From positions 225,186 to 289,185 of the forward strand of contig NZ_LOCN01000007.1 of assembly GCF_001574435.1 (NCBI RefSeq): DNA of 64,000 bases, in the 5' to 3' direction. The DNA is from Moritella sp. JT01. Lineage in GTDB: Bacteria > Pseudomonadota > Gammaproteobacteria > Enterobacterales > Moritellaceae. Position 1 is the first letter of the stretch. Every line of letters starts with the position of its first letter. Both the position numbers and the translations under genes were made by a program. Of the stretch, positions 54,644 through 64,000 are shown in pieces. The notes beneath the pieces are model-generated. The model ran no database searches, was not told the origin of the DNA, and saw only the letters and a list, made by a program, of their open reading frames with translations.

Positions 54644-55026
54644 GATTCATTCCTTTGTTATATTTTTATATTTTTATATTTTTATGTAGGGTATACACGA
54701 TCTTCGTGTGTCAGTAAATTTACACTTTTAATACATAATTAAAACAAACAAAGAATAAAAGTGAGCGTTCGAACACATAAATACGCTCAAATAAGACACA
54801 TTGAGTTATATTAACTTACAAAATACGCAGTATCGAGCTGGTTTGACCAGAATAAAATCATATACGGATGGAATTACATTGCATGACCGCAACAAAAATT
54901 AACACTTTATTGGTAATAAAATGTGTTTAAATCGCATAAATACTTCATATAGTCTAATCAGAAAGGGCTAAAAAAGATTAAATGTAAATAAACGAACACT
55001 GTAACGACAATATGATTAAAACGAAC
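54644..55026. other. Intergenic region upstream of glpF
   Basis: It holds the glpF promoter region with AT-rich direct TTTTTATA repeats near 54660-54685 and a GlpR-like site at 54762. The rest, towards the MFS gene terminator, shows no gene. Confidence 0.5.
54762..54779 (-). promoter_or_regulatory. GlpR-like operator upstream of glpF
   Basis: TGAGCGTTCGAACACATA contains the palindrome GTTCGAAC and matches the GlpR core also found upstream of glpD. Confidence 0.5.
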
Positions 55027-55062
55027 AAAATACGGTTAAACCATCAACAGGCTTAACCGTAT
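55027..55062 (-). terminator. Terminator of the MFS gene
   Basis: The 10-bp perfect stem ATACGGTTAA / TTAACCGTAT has a 13-nt loop and a TTTTG tail on the minus strand. Confidence 0.8.
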
Positions 55063-55092
55063 CAACACTGTATTAACTAGACGAGTGTGACC

Positions 55093-56262
55093 CTACTGCG
55101 AGATAGCAGAATGATCGCTTGGCTTTGATGTCGCACTTTTAATAAGCATGTAAATGCACATCGTTAACATGCAAACACCAAGGTATGTAACTAAGCCATT
55201 GTTATAATGCTTAAAGCCTTGTGCAGCAACAGGGCCAACAACGGAACCCACGCTATAACTTAATAACATGATCTCCGTTGCCGAAACAATTTTGCTAATG
55301 CTTAAATTATCGCACGCTAGCGAGATCGCAACCGGATATATCGAGAACACACTCGCACCCAATAGCATATAGCTGGAACTTAATAACACCGAATCACGGG
55401 TCGTTAATATCCCGATAATCCCTAACACACCAACCAAGCAGAATAAGGACATTAGCAATGTCTTACTCATTTTTGGTGATAAATAGCTGACTAATGGTTG
55501 CACTAACATGCCGCCCAAGATAATGATCGCCATTAACATCCCCGTCTGCTCAGCACTACCTGTTTGCGCTTTAATATACAAAGGCATCAAACCATAAACA
55601 GGTGCCATTAACATACCCGACACTAAACAACCCAAAATTGCAGGTCGGCTGAGTGTTTTTAGTTCTGCTAACTTGATCTTTTGATGACCAATACAATCAG
55701 GTTGCCCTACTTTGATTAATAGTGGTGGTAGTATCGCAATCAACAATACAGCAATCACCACGCTATAAGGAAAAACACCCTCTACGCCGATTGGTACAAG
55801 TCCTAACTGACCAAGTGAGTTACCACCGTATAAAGACGTCATATATAAGCCAAGACGCTTTGCACGTTGTTTTGCTGTATCGGCTATTAATAGCCAAGAT
55901 TCAACAACAACAAATACGCCAGCAACAGCAATACCCGCAATAAAACGAGACGCTAACCACGTTGCAGCCGTTGGCACTGCGATCATCAAAAATACTGATA
56001 ATAACAACACACTTAAAAATAAAATAAACGCAAGACGATGACCTATTCTGGCGACTACTCTTTCTATCTGTAATGAACCAATTAATAGTCCCAGATAAAA
56101 GATACTGACCAACCAAGGTGTTAGTGTCAAATTGAGACCAAATGATGGTAGTGATAGCGGAATTAGGCTCATTAAAAAGCCAGATGCAATAGCAAAAAAT
56201 GACAAACCAACAACAGGTACGAAAGTACTGTTTCGTGGGTTTGTGCAGGCGAATGTTCCCAC
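55093..56262 (-). CDS. MFS transporter (YcaD-like)
   Basis: This 389-residue protein has about 12 membrane segments. It has SIFYLGLLIGSLQIERVVARIGHR (the loop 2-3 MFS motif), a conserved VFVVVESWLLIADT as in YcaD/efflux-type MFS proteins, and LYMTSLYGGNSLGQL. The GTG start is supported by GAGG 7 nt upstream. Substrate unknown. It is monocistronic. Confidence 0.85.
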   Translation of the reverse strand: MGTFACTNPRNSTFVPVVGLSFFAIASGFLMSLIPLSLPSFGLNLTLTPWLVSIFYLGLLIGSLQIERVVARIGHRLAFILFLSVLLLSVFLMIAVPTAATWLASRFIAGIAVAGVFVVVESWLLIADTAKQRAKRLGLYMTSLYGGNSLGQLGLVPIGVEGVFPYSVVIAVLLIAILPPLLIKVGQPDCIGHQKIKLAELKTLSRPAILGCLVSGMLMAPVYGLMPLYIKAQTGSAEQTGMLMAIIILGGMLVQPLVSYLSPKMSKTLLMSLFCLVGVLGIIGILTTRDSVLLSSSYMLLGASVFSIYPVAISLACDNLSISKIVSATEIMLLSYSVGSVVGPVAAQGFKHYNNGLVTYLGVCMLTMCIYMLIKSATSKPSDHSAISQ

Positions 56263-56775
56263 CTTGTATCCTCAAGTTAAGTTATTTAAATATAGGTTAT
56301 GCGACTATATGTGTACCAGTTGCTGGTTACTGCATATTTCGGCGAGACTTTAATCCTAAATCATTCGGAAGTAAAGATCATTTCCATACAATTTAAAATA
56401 ATTTACAAACTATATAAACCTTACTTATTCACCTATTTCATGAGGTTACTGACATGTTAATATTTTACAACGTCATCTTTCCATAATTAACTGTAAATAA
56501 ACACAAATCAAACACAGAAAAAAACTAAAGCTCTATTTAAGTAACAAAAATGCTATAAAATGTGATTTAAAAACATCATTAACACCTGCTTATAGCTGTT
56601 TGGTTAATCATCATTAAAAATGAAATCGGTAACAATTTCATTTCATAATTAGTTATCTAGTACACTCATTATTTTACACACTAACAACCTTTTGGTTCGT
56701 ACGAGAATAGCAGTCAAGTAGCGTCATCAATACACGATGGATTCTGTCCGCTTCACGAAATTATATAGCACTGAA
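56263..56775. other. 513-bp spacer between the MFS and diguanylate cyclase genes
   Basis: AT-rich and without a gene. A weak hairpin AAATGAAAT / ATTTCATTT is at 56618-56643. It carries the MFS promoter near its left end. Nothing else was recognised. Confidence 0.5.
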
Positions 56776-58251
56776 CTAGCGTTCAATTGGATTACGGCTA
56801 TTAAAATCTCCATATATCACACGGTTTTTACCTGCAACCTTAGCTGTATACAAGAGCTCATCCGCCTGCTTTATAATGCTTTTGATTGATTTAATTTGAT
56901 CAACCGAAGACGTAGTGATAGCGCCACCAGACATGGTGACGTGAAATTCAATATCTTCGCTATAATGCGGTAAATTAGCGACTGCTTCACAGATACGTTC
57001 AAAAATATCAATTTGTTTATTGTCTTTGTTATAAGCAATCAACAAACCAAACTCTTCACCACCGAGACGGAAAAACATATCTTTTTCACGGACCATATGC
57101 CGAATTGCAGTGGTCACCCTAATAAGAACTTCATCGCCGACAGGGTGACCATAAGTATCGTTAACGTGTTTGAAGTTATCAAGATCTATGATCATAAACG
57201 AATAAAACTGATGCCTTCCAATACCTGCTAACTCAGCCATAAAACCACGGCGGTTAAGTAAGCCAGTCAATGGATCGTGATGAGACTCTTTCGCTAGCGT
57301 TTGCGATACAAGACGTAATTTAAGCGTATACAACACCCAACCAGCAAGGACAATAGCGACAAAATAAAACGTAATATCAACAAAACTATTTTTAATTAAA
57401 TATTTTAACTTATCAACCATAGCGTTAGGCATCACTAAGCGTAAATCAGTCATCTGACCATCAAAACTTAAAGTTTCACTGGCTAAGTTGCCTAACGGTG
57501 GAAGTGCTGCGGTATTGCTTATATAAAAATCAGAGTCAATATCTGAGACTAAATCACTCCACAAAATATCCATGTTCAGCACACCATAAAATCTCTTATC
57601 CATGAAAATTGCAATCGAAAAGGTAATCACATCTTTATTAAGACTTAGATCTGCATACGGTCCAGTAACAAAGACCTGATTGCCCAGCTTTTTAACATCC
57701 ACACTCAATGTTTTTTTCATATATGGACGCGTAAACAGCTTACTTTCAAATTCATCCGGTTTTAGTACCAGTGCATTATATTTTGGCGAGGAAATTACGA
57801 ACTTATCCATAGAAACGAAATACAAACTAATCACATCATCTGCACGGCCTGCAAGAAACGTCATCATAGGTACAATTTTTATCGTCTCTTTAATCTTATT
57901 ATTCAGTATCGTGTTTTTCTCACAACCCGCTTTATCACTGACAAGTAAGAAGTTTGTTTCAAACTCGTACATCTGATCACTGCTTGGGAGTTTAGATACC
58001 TGGCAAATATCATCGCGAGTCAATGTAAAACTTAATTTTTTATCATCCATTAATGCGGTGTTAGAAACGCTTAATTGCGACATACCATATTGAATCGCTT
58101 GTAACTGATAAAACAGTTCGCCTAAGCGCCCTTCAACGATATGAAAAGAATGTTGGAATTTATCTAACTGCTTAATCTCAGAACGATTAACCTGATAAGT
58201 GATAATAATACCAATAATAATAACTAAATAAATAGCAATTCTAGCTTTCAC
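56776..58251 (-). CDS. Membrane-bound diguanylate cyclase (GGDEF)
   Basis: This 491-residue protein has an N-terminal membrane segment, a periplasmic sensor region of about 250 residues (dCache-like from its size, not certain), a second membrane segment (FYFVAIVLAGWVLYTL) and a C-terminal GGDEF domain. The active site is GGEEF, with DPLTGLLNRRGF and DLDNFKHVNDTYGH intact. The inhibitory I-site RxxD is present (REKD) five residues before it. It should make c-di-GMP in response to an external signal. No EAL domain. Confidence 0.92.
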   Translation of the reverse strand: MKARIAIYLVIIIGIIITYQVNRSEIKQLDKFQHSFHIVEGRLGELFYQLQAIQYGMSQLSVSNTALMDDKKLSFTLTRDDICQVSKLPSSDQMYEFETNFLLVSDKAGCEKNTILNNKIKETIKIVPMMTFLAGRADDVISLYFVSMDKFVISSPKYNALVLKPDEFESKLFTRPYMKKTLSVDVKKLGNQVFVTGPYADLSLNKDVITFSIAIFMDKRFYGVLNMDILWSDLVSDIDSDFYISNTAALPPLGNLASETLSFDGQMTDLRLVMPNAMVDKLKYLIKNSFVDITFYFVAIVLAGWVLYTLKLRLVSQTLAKESHHDPLTGLLNRRGFMAELAGIGRHQFYSFMIIDLDNFKHVNDTYGHPVGDEVLIRVTTAIRHMVREKDMFFRLGGEEFGLLIAYNKDNKQIDIFERICEAVANLPHYSEDIEFHVTMSGGAITTSSVDQIKSIKSIIKQADELLYTAKVAGKNRVIYGDFNSRNPIER

Positions 58252-58471
58252 AATACACCTGTTTACCGCATCTTTTTATGCCTGATAATTGGCTGGGAAT
58301 GATATACCGAATCATTACTGATTACTATGGTTGACAATGTAAGGACGTGCAATAGAAACATTATGTTACTGAAATATGCATATTGGAAGCGTAATATATT
58401 AATAATAATCGTGAAATATATAATTTTGGGATAAAACGCTTTATATACCGGCGGAATAAACCATATACATA

Positions 58472-58499
58472 GTAAGGCCTCTATAAATAGAGGCCTTAC
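58472..58499. terminator. Perfect 13-bp hairpin after the DASS symporter gene
   Basis: GTAAGGCCTCTAT and ATAGAGGCCTTAC with a 2-nt loop lie 34 bp past the stop of the minus-strand gene. No U-run, so it could be a terminator or mRNA-stabilising stem. Confidence 0.5.
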
Positions 58500-58532
58500 A
58501 TCCGTACTGTCATTAAATTTAATACCCTATCG

Positions 58533-59921
58533 CTATAACCAGAATAACCACGCTACGATCGATAAAATAAAGATACAAATCAAGTTCAGGTAGATACCAA
58601 CACGCATCATTTCTGATTGTTTAATGTGTCCGGTACTAAACACAATCGCATTGGGTGGGGTTGCGACAGGTAACATAAATGCGCACGATGCCGCAATTGC
58701 GATAAGTACAGATAAAATAACAGGTGACATACCAAGCGCTTCCGCTACACCTGCAAAAACAGGGATTAACAATGCAGCACTGGCGGTATTACTGGCAAAC
58801 TCAGTCAGCATAACAACAAACGTCACAATGGTTAGAATGATAATAACCATACCGGCCTGGGCAAGAATCCCACTTAAGCTCTCCGCCAAAAATACACTAG
58901 TACCCGTTGCTTTTAAGATGTTGCTTAAACAAATACCACCACCGAATAATAGGAGAACACCCCAGTCAGTCGTTTTTTCAATGTCTTTCCAATTGACCAC
59001 TCGTGCTACACCGACAAGTACAATCGCCATCAATGCCACTAATGTATCAAACTTAGAAAAGCCACCAAGCATTGCATTAATTGGTTTACTAAATATCCAT
59101 AAAAATACCGTTAGCGAAAAGATAGCAAGTGTAACAATTTTACCTTTATCCCACTCAATAGGTTGATGGTCTAGCTCAAAGACTTCATTCAGATTTGGTT
59201 TAAGCAGCATATATAGCACACCGACTGTCACAGGCAGTAATATCAAGGTAATTGGCACACCATATGACATCCATTCCGTAAAACTTAAATTTAGTTGTGC
59301 CGCCGCTATCGCATTGGGTGGACTGCCAACGATTGTTGCCATTCCACCAATACTGGCACAATAAGCAATACCAAGTAGTACAAAGACATAAGTATTATGG
59401 CCTGTTTTAGTATTTACTTTATTCAGTACGCCTAATACCAAAGGTAGCATCATTGCGGTTGTCGCGGTGTTACTGATCCACATAGATAAACCCGCAGTGA
59501 CACCAAATAACATAAATACTGCAATATCCATTCTACCTTTGGCCAGCACGAGTACCTTATCCGCAATGGCTTTATCGAGCTCTTGTCGATGTAACGCGGC
59601 AGCAAGTGCAAAACCACCAAGGAACAAAAATATAATAGGGTTAGAAAAATTATTAAGCGCTGTTTGAGTATTAAAAACTTCAAATACCACAGCAAGAATA
59701 GGCACTAATAGAGCAGTAATACTGACATGCAGTGCTTCTGTCAACCATAAAATGGCAATAAAACTAAGAATACTAAGCCCCAGTACGACATCTTTTTCAA
59801 AGGGTAAAAAATTGTATAATAAGGCAAATAAAACAACATCTAAAATAATAATGACACTGTTTTTATTGGTTAGCCACTCCATCGTATTAGTGGGCAGCGG
59901 TAGGCTTTCATTTTTGTTCAT
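58533..59921 (-). CDS. DASS (SLC13) family sodium:anion symporter
   Basis: This 462-residue inner-membrane symporter has many helices. It has the two repeat motifs with [18 protein letters not shown] in the first half and [14 protein letters not shown] in the second, plus [11 protein letters not shown] and [12 protein letters not shown]. It takes up C4-dicarboxylates, citrate or sulfate with Na+. The family is clear; the substrate is not, dicarboxylates being the more likely. Confidence 0.9.
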   Translation of the reverse strand: MNKNESLPLPTNTMEWLTNKNSVIIILDVVLFALLYNFLPFEKDVVLGLSILSFIAILWLTEALHVSITALLVPILAVVFEVFNTQTALNNFSNPIIFLFLGGFALAAALHRQELDKAIADKVLVLAKGRMDIAVFMLFGVTAGLSMWISNTATTAMMLPLVLGVLNKVNTKTGHNTYVFVLLGIAYCASIGGMATIVGSPPNAIAAAQLNLSFTEWMSYGVPITLILLPVTVGVLYMLLKPNLNEVFELDHQPIEWDKGKIVTLAIFSLTVFLWIFSKPINAMLGGFSKFDTLVALMAIVLVGVARVVNWKDIEKTTDWGVLLLFGGGICLSNILKATGTSVFLAESLSGILAQAGMVIIILTIVTFVVMLTEFASNTASAALLIPVFAGVAEALGMSPVILSVLIAIAASCAFMLPVATPPNAIVFSTGHIKQSEMMRVGIYLNLICIFILSIVAWLFWL

Positions 59922-60280
59922 GTGAGCTCTATTCTCCTAATGAATATATATTCTCAAGTACTCCAATAGGGTTATTCTCACATATAATAGAAATCGACAC
60001 GTCAATATAGAGATAATTATGGCGAATTAAACCAAAGTAATATGAAATAAAGCGAGTTCACTCACGTTTTACATGGTTGTTGCTATTTTTTAACCAAAAA
60101 GCATCAGTGACAAAACAAGGGTTTGACATTTATTTCTGTGTTGTCCCGTTTATATAATGTATTCAAACGTAGAATAAGCGTGAATACACGAATAAACCCG
60201 TGTATTATGCTCCACTTAGGTATCATGAAGAATACCATACATAATAGACGAGTCGCTGCATTTAATAAGGGATAGAAAGT
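59922..60280. other. 359-bp divergent intergenic region
   Basis: It lies between the DASS gene (minus) and the coiled-coil protein gene (plus). TATAAT occurs at 60153, but the TTGACA upstream of it is 24 bp away, too far for a normal promoter. No gene. Confidence 0.45.
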
Positions 60281-61039
60281 TTGAATTTAATGTTCATGGA
60301 AATGGGTATCCTACTCTTTGTATTTTCAATGATTGCAGTTGCAATTTTTGTACAAGCAAGAAAAGTAATATTAACCAAAAAGCGCCAAGTTTTAGCGGCA
60401 CAACGTCGGAGCATAGAAGAAACCGAAATTGTTTTAAAGTACGCAACCTCGCTTGCCTTTAGCACAAAACTTACGATCTTATTACACCAACGTATTATCG
60501 CCGCGCTCAAAAACATTTTAACCGTCGAACCGCTTAGCGATAAAATTAAACACCATATTACTCAACAGAAAATGCATATTGCGACAGCCAAAATAGTATC
60601 ACCATCAGGTCTATTTGTTGAACCTGTTGATGAGCGAACCGCAATTGACTTAGCACGAAGTATTTCACGTCTCAAAGTAATTTTGCGTCACGAGCTACAC
60701 AAGAGAAACATCCCATTAGAAGATTGTGTCACTGAAGAATCTAAGTTGGAAAAGATTCGCTTAAAACTGCGTTTGAGTAATTGCTTAATCAAAGCGACTA
60801 CATTTTTTGAGCATGAAAAATATAGCACTGCGGTAAAAATGTTAAATGAAAATATTACATTAATCGAAGCTGTCGATCTCAAAGATGATTTTTTAATAGA
60901 TAAACGAGACAACATGATTAAACTATTAAATAAATCGACCTATCAATTAGCTGAAATCGAAGCTCAAAGTGAATTAGATCAACAGCCAGAAGAGACTTCA
61001 ACACTTGATACTTTATTTGACCAACAACAGCCCCGATAA
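60281..61039 (+). CDS. Membrane-anchored helical protein of unknown function (252 aa)
   Basis: TTG start with AAGGGA 8 nt upstream; an ATG at 60290 is the alternative. One N-terminal membrane helix (MGILLFVFSMIAVAIFVQA) is followed by a basic, mostly alpha-helical cytoplasmic region with SIEETEIVLKYA, LSDKIKHHITQQ and SNCLIKATTFFEHEKYSTAVKMLNE, the last being TPR-like. The C-terminus is acidic and Gln-rich. I do not recognise a named family. Confidence 0.7.
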   Translation: MNLMFMEMGILLFVFSMIAVAIFVQARKVILTKKRQVLAAQRRSIEETEIVLKYATSLAFSTKLTILLHQRIIAALKNILTVEPLSDKIKHHITQQKMHIATAKIVSPSGLFVEPVDERTAIDLARSISRLKVILRHELHKRNIPLEDCVTEESKLEKIRLKLRLSNCLIKATTFFEHEKYSTAVKMLNENITLIEAVDLKDDFLIDKRDNMIKLLNKSTYQLAEIEAQSELDQQPEETSTLDTLFDQQQPR

Positions 61040-61101
61040 ATAATGAAAGAAGAGTGGACTCGATTACTCGGTCACCCCTTCTAAATCATGTTTAGAAATA
61101 A

Positions 61102-61554
61102 TTAATTAAGTAAGCTATCAGCTGAATCTTGGATTTTATCGTCTGTCTGTTTTTTTACATCATCCATTGCTTCTGTAGCTGACTCTTTCGTGTCAGATGC
61201 TGTTTCAGACACAGACTCAAGTGCAGTCTTAGCTTTGTCTTTCGTTTTATTATAAACATCACTGGTCGCTTCTGACGCTGTATCTATTGCATTAGCTGTA
61301 CTTTCTTTTGTACTTTCCCAAGCATCTACAGACGTACTCTTAACATCATCAGCCATTTCTTTCGCCTCATCCACAGCGCTTACAGCAGCGGCTTTAGTTG
61401 TATCTAACATATCCTCAGCTGTACTCTTTGCATCATCATAGCTCTGCACTATAGCACTCTTATCCGGTTCTTCTTGCTCAGTGGCTTTTTCACTACTATC
61501 ACAAGCAATGAGTAAACCCAAAGGTAATAAAATAATTGCAAGGTTACGCATCAT
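61102..61554 (-). CDS. LEA-like repetitive lipoprotein
   Basis: The 150-residue product has a lipobox LLIAC. The mature protein is made of Ala/Asp/Glu/Ser/Lys/Thr-rich amphipathic repeats (VDEAKEMADDVKSTSVDAWE, ATSDVYNKTKDKAKTALE), the 11-residue type seen in LEA-like and apolipoprotein-like proteins. Probably a periplasmic or outer-membrane stress lipoprotein. The ATG at 61554 has AGGAG at good spacing; an ATG at 61563 is too close to it. Confidence 0.75.
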   Translation of the reverse strand: MMRNLAIILLPLGLLIACDSSEKATEQEEPDKSAIVQSYDDAKSTAEDMLDTTKAAAVSAVDEAKEMADDVKSTSVDAWESTKESTANAIDTASEATSDVYNKTKDKAKTALESVSETASDTKESATEAMDDVKKQTDDKIQDSADSLLN

Positions 61555-61661
61555 AACATTCACTCCTAATCGTGATTACATGAGATGCTTAAGTTTATCT
61601 TAAGTCCTATGAGCGTAGCAGCAAATGATAATTCGGCAATTATCATACCAGAGTGCTAAAG

Positions 61662-61701
61662 ACAAAAAAGGCTCGTTATCTGCTTAAGATAACGAGCCTT
61701 T
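61662..61701 (-). terminator. Terminator of efpL
   Basis: The 15-bp perfect stem AAAGGCTCGTTATCT / AGATAACGAGCCTTT has a 5-nt loop and a TTTTTGTC tail on the minus strand. Confidence 0.9.
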
Positions 61702-61719
61702 GTCTAATAGACAACGCTA

Positions 61720-62292
61720 TTATTTATCTGCACGACTCATGAACTTGTGATCAGTCGTATTGATCTTGATTTTTTCGCCGCTTGCGATGTATTCAGGTAC
61801 TTGTACCGTAAGGCCAGTAGAAAGGATCGCAGGTTTAGTACGAGCACTTGCCGACGCACCTTTAATTGATGGGTCAGTTTCTACAATAACCATTTCAACA
61901 GCAGAAGGTAGCTCAATAGATACAGGCTTGCCATCAACAATAAGAACTTGAAGACCTTGTGTGTCTTCTGTGATGAATAATAACTCATCAGCAATGGTTG
62001 CTTTATCTAGGCTGTAAGGTGTGTAGTCTTCTGTATCCATGAATACATATTCTTCACCATCAGAGTATGAGAATATAACTTGGCTACGTGCAAGATCCGC
62101 TAGATTAAGGTTGTCACTGTCTTTGAAGACTTCGTCAATTTTTGACCCCGTAACCACATCATACATACGCATGCGGTAGATGCTACCACCAGCACGGCCT
62201 TGTGGTACAGAGCGTTCGATATCACGGATGATGTATACGCCGTTATTATATTCAACAGCGGTATTCTTTTTAACGTCACTTGCCTTTGGCAT
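61720..62292 (-). CDS. efpL: Elongation factor P-like protein EfpL (YeiP)
   Basis: This 190-residue EF-P paralogue starts [20 protein letters not shown]. The loop that carries the modified Lys in EF-P reads [15 protein letters not shown], with Arg at the tip as in EfpL/YeiP. Domains II-III show [12 protein letters not shown] and [13 protein letters not shown]. It rescues ribosomes stalled at proline-containing motifs. The reading frame extends 42 codons upstream, but similarity begins at the ATG at 62292. Confidence 0.93.
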   Translation of the reverse strand: MPKASDVKKNTAVEYNNGVYIIRDIERSVPQGRAGGSIYRMRMYDVVTGSKIDEVFKDSDNLNLADLARSQVIFSYSDGEEYVFMDTEDYTPYSLDKATIADELLFITEDTQGLQVLIVDGKPVSIELPSAVEMVIVETDPSIKGASASARTKPAILSTGLTVQVPEYIASGEKIKINTTDHKFMSRADK

Positions 62293-62422
62293 TTTAGGTA
62301 TTCCCAATAATAAATTGTGTATAGAAAATAACATAAAGGGTAAATCAGACCAAGCACTGCAACAAGGAAGCGCCGACTTATTCACCATTTTTAACGACTT
62401 TATTGTATTACTAAACAAATAT

Positions 62423-63001
62423 CTATTTAAGCAGGCCCTGGTTCACCGCCCTTTCAAGCTTCTGCTCTAACGACGTCCACAGCTGCTTGCTACCTTTACC
62501 AATTCTACTGTTAACCGAAAACACTTGTTCTTTCGAGATATTATGTGTTTTCCAGCTATGTCCTTCACCATGAATGTTATGCAATAACGGGGGCACACGA
62601 TCAATGGCTTTAGCGTAAACAGAATCTGCTGTTATCCCAAGTTCAAATTCATGCCAAAGTTCGATATATTCTTTTGCTTGTTCGGGCGGTAATATATTCA
62701 ATAGTCGGTTAATACCCGATGCTTCCTTCGCCTTGTTCTCTGCCGTTTCAGCAGCATAAACAATCGTGTCTCCTGCATCTATTTCACCAAGATCATGCAG
62801 CAACAGCATTTTAATTACACGGTCAATATTAATCTCATCATCCGCATAGTCTTTTAGCATCAATGCAGATATACACACGTGCCAACTGTGTTCTGCGGAG
62901 TTCTCATAACGATCTAATCCGACAGGTTTTGTCTTACGTAACACACCTTTCAGTTTTTCAATTTCGACTATAAAATTTAATACTCTTTCAATGTTTTCCA
63001 C
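62423..63001 (-). CDS. HD-domain hydrolase (YfbR/HDDC2-like)
   Basis: This 192-residue HD protein has its metal-binding residues in [10 protein letters not shown] and [13 protein letters not shown], with a later Asp in [12 protein letters not shown]. The layout resembles 5'-deoxynucleotidases of the YfbR/HDDC2 group, which act on dNMPs. Upstream of efpL on the same strand with a gap of about 130 bp. The nucleotidase role is inferred. Confidence 0.85.
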   Translation of the reverse strand: MENIERVLNFIVEIEKLKGVLRKTKPVGLDRYENSAEHSWHVCISALMLKDYADDEINIDRVIKMLLLHDLGEIDAGDTIVYAAETAENKAKEASGINRLLNILPPEQAKEYIELWHEFELGITADSVYAKAIDRVPPLLHNIHGEGHSWKTHNISKEQVFSVNSRIGKGSKQLWTSLEQKLERAVNQGLLK

Positions 63002-63142
63002 ACCAACTCCTTGGTCATAATACGTTTAGCTATTAATGAGTACACTTTATAATTTAACATCACTAAAGCTTATCCACCAGCCCATCCCGTAGTAATTGAA
63101 GTTCCCTTAGCGGTGAGTGAGTACACTGCCACTCACTTTACG

Positions 63143-63766
63143 TTAGACAGCGAGTCCAACCGCAGTCGCTTGCATGGGCACAAAGCCTCTAAGCTCCTCA
63201 ACGCGAGATAACCAGCGTCTAACATGCGGATAGTCTTGTAACGATACGCCCCCTTCTGGCGCATGCGCGATATAGGTATAGTTGGCAATATCTGCAATGG
63301 TAGGTTTGTGCCCAACTAACCAAGGGTTGTGTTCTAAATGTGTGTCTAATTGTTTTAAAATCGCATGTGCGATATCTAAGGCTTCTTGGTGATCAAGTTT
63401 CGCGTGAAAGATGTTAATTAAACGCGCAGTCGCGGGTCCATAAGCAACGCTACTCGCAGCAATGGTAAGAAAACCTTGTACTTGAGCAGCGAGTACAGGA
63501 TCTATTGGCAACCAAGTATGCGCATTGTCGTATTTACTGGCGAGGTAAATCAAAATAGCATTAGAGTCTGACAAGGTCACATCACCGTCTTCAATAACGG
63601 GCACTTGCCCTGCGCTATTTTTTTTCAAAAATGCAGGCTGTTTATGCTCACCTTTCAACAAGTCGACATCAATAAGTTCGGTTTCTAATCCAAGTAACGA
63701 TAACAGTAATTCGACTCTGTGGGCATGCCCAGACAGTGGATGACGGTATAGTTTGATTGCTGACAT
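63143..63766 (-). CDS. Glutathione S-transferase family protein
   Basis: This 207-residue GST has an N-terminal thioredoxin-like domain (SAIKLYRHPLSGHAHRVELLLSLLG, then GQVPVIEDGDVTLSDSNAIL with the cis-Pro and glutathione-binding Ser) and an all-helical C-terminal domain (GHKPTIADIANYTYI, N-capping box). GGGGA 7 nt upstream favours the ATG at 63766 over an in-frame start at 63841, which would run into the palindromic element. Cytosolic detoxification is likely. Confidence 0.9.
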   Translation of the reverse strand: MSAIKLYRHPLSGHAHRVELLLSLLGLETELIDVDLLKGEHKQPAFLKKNSAGQVPVIEDGDVTLSDSNAILIYLASKYDNAHTWLPIDPVLAAQVQGFLTIAASSVAYGPATARLINIFHAKLDHQEALDIAHAILKQLDTHLEHNPWLVGHKPTIADIANYTYIAHAPEGGVSLQDYPHVRRWLSRVEELRGFVPMQATAVGLAV

Positions 63767-63789
63767 GAGATATCCCCAATTATTGTTGG

Positions 63790-63860
63790 ATACCCAAGCT
63801 ACTTCAAGGTTTTCCCTGCGGGAGGCAGTCAGAAATAACATCTTGAAGTCACTTGGGTAT
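63790..63860. repeat. ATACCCAAG-ended palindromic element, copy 2
   Basis: ATACCCAAG-CT-ACTTCAAG at the left pairs with CTTGAAGT-CA-CTTGGGTAT at the right. The centre contains CCCTGCGGGAGG. A related element is at 53676-53757. Confidence 0.65.
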
Positions 63861-64000
63861 ATATATATAAATAATAGCCGCTGCTGAGATAACTATCTTC
63901 GCTAACGGTAGAATCATCCTCATTACAACCGTGATCACGGGCTAGCATTGATCAGCCTTGGTAGCTCATCCATAGCATTAAAACTTACCACTGGCGGAAA
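63861..64000. other. Right edge, no gene seen
   Basis: A short TATA-repeat and then sequence without a supported frame. Nothing recognised. Confidence 0.4.

Noticed and set aside
58624-59166. 180-codon plus-strand frame opposite the DASS symporter
   Set aside because: It is the antisense shadow of a well-supported membrane protein, with skewed Ala/Thr/Ile composition.
60123-60158. TTGACA and TATAAT as a sigma-70 promoter
   Set aside because: The spacer is 24 bp, well outside the usual 16-18 bp.
61720-62418. Long form of EfpL starting at 62418
   Set aside because: EF-P similarity starts at MPKAS (62292), and the extra 42 codons match nothing.

Overview
The window looks like chromosomal DNA of a marine, probably cold-adapted gammaproteobacterium of the Vibrio/Shewanella/Moritella kind. 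I lean towards Moritella, but that is inference. The reasons are the moderately AT-rich DNA, a complete glpF-glpK-glpD cluster, an EfpL-type elongation factor paralogue, NupC and DASS sodium symporters, a CspA-like protein, and integron-type cassettes with attC-like sites. No rRNA, tRNA, CRISPR array or insertion sequence was seen.

Region 1 (1-17.6 kb): after a decapitated ABC ATPase and a NupC-like nucleoside transporter comes a tight leucine/isovalerate operon, liuABCDE plus acetoacetyl-CoA synthetase. It is followed by a catalase, a patatin-like protein that has lost its nucleophile segment, glgC, and etfBA. ETF-ubiquinone oxidoreductase lies at 48.4 kb. The window therefore holds the whole electron route from isovaleryl-CoA dehydrogenase through ETF to quinone.

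Region 2 (17.7-29.7 kb): small accessory genes, including lipoproteins, a GLUG-like secreted protein, a RidA-like protein with a quinone-oxidoreductase-like enzyme and a divergent LysR regulator, an MccF-like S66 peptidase, a pseudoazurin below a near-consensus Fur box, an exported amidohydrolase, Ogt and a UDG-family protein. Several decayed pieces lie here: a LysE fragment and a degenerate second copy of the 18.7-19.0 kb locus.

Region 3 (29.9-32.2 kb): an integrase-less array of attC-like sites (CALIN-like) carrying four small cassette genes. Its upstream leader has a relative at 39.4 kb, in front of a VOC protein and a CHMI-like isomerase.

Region 4 (32.3-37.5 kb): ynfA, then a four-gene minus-strand operon made of a glutamine-synthetase-like ligase, an aldehyde dehydrogenase, an iron-type alcohol dehydrogenase and a class I glutamine amidotransferase. 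This set fits a gamma-glutamylated route for an amino alcohol. Its promoter region shares a motif with that of the exported amidohydrolase at 28.4 kb. I regard this pair as the best candidate for an under-described pathway here.

Region 5 (37.5-64 kb): an RDD membrane protein, CspA-like protein, a divergent secreted alpha-amylase and lipoprotein pullulanase pair, a thioredoxin with a CEPC active site, an orphan glycine-betaine-type binding protein, ETF-QO, glpD/glpK/glpF with GlpR-like sites, an MFS transporter, a diguanylate cyclase, a DASS symporter, a membrane-anchored coiled-coil protein, an LEA-like lipoprotein, EfpL, an HD hydrolase and a glutathione S-transferase.
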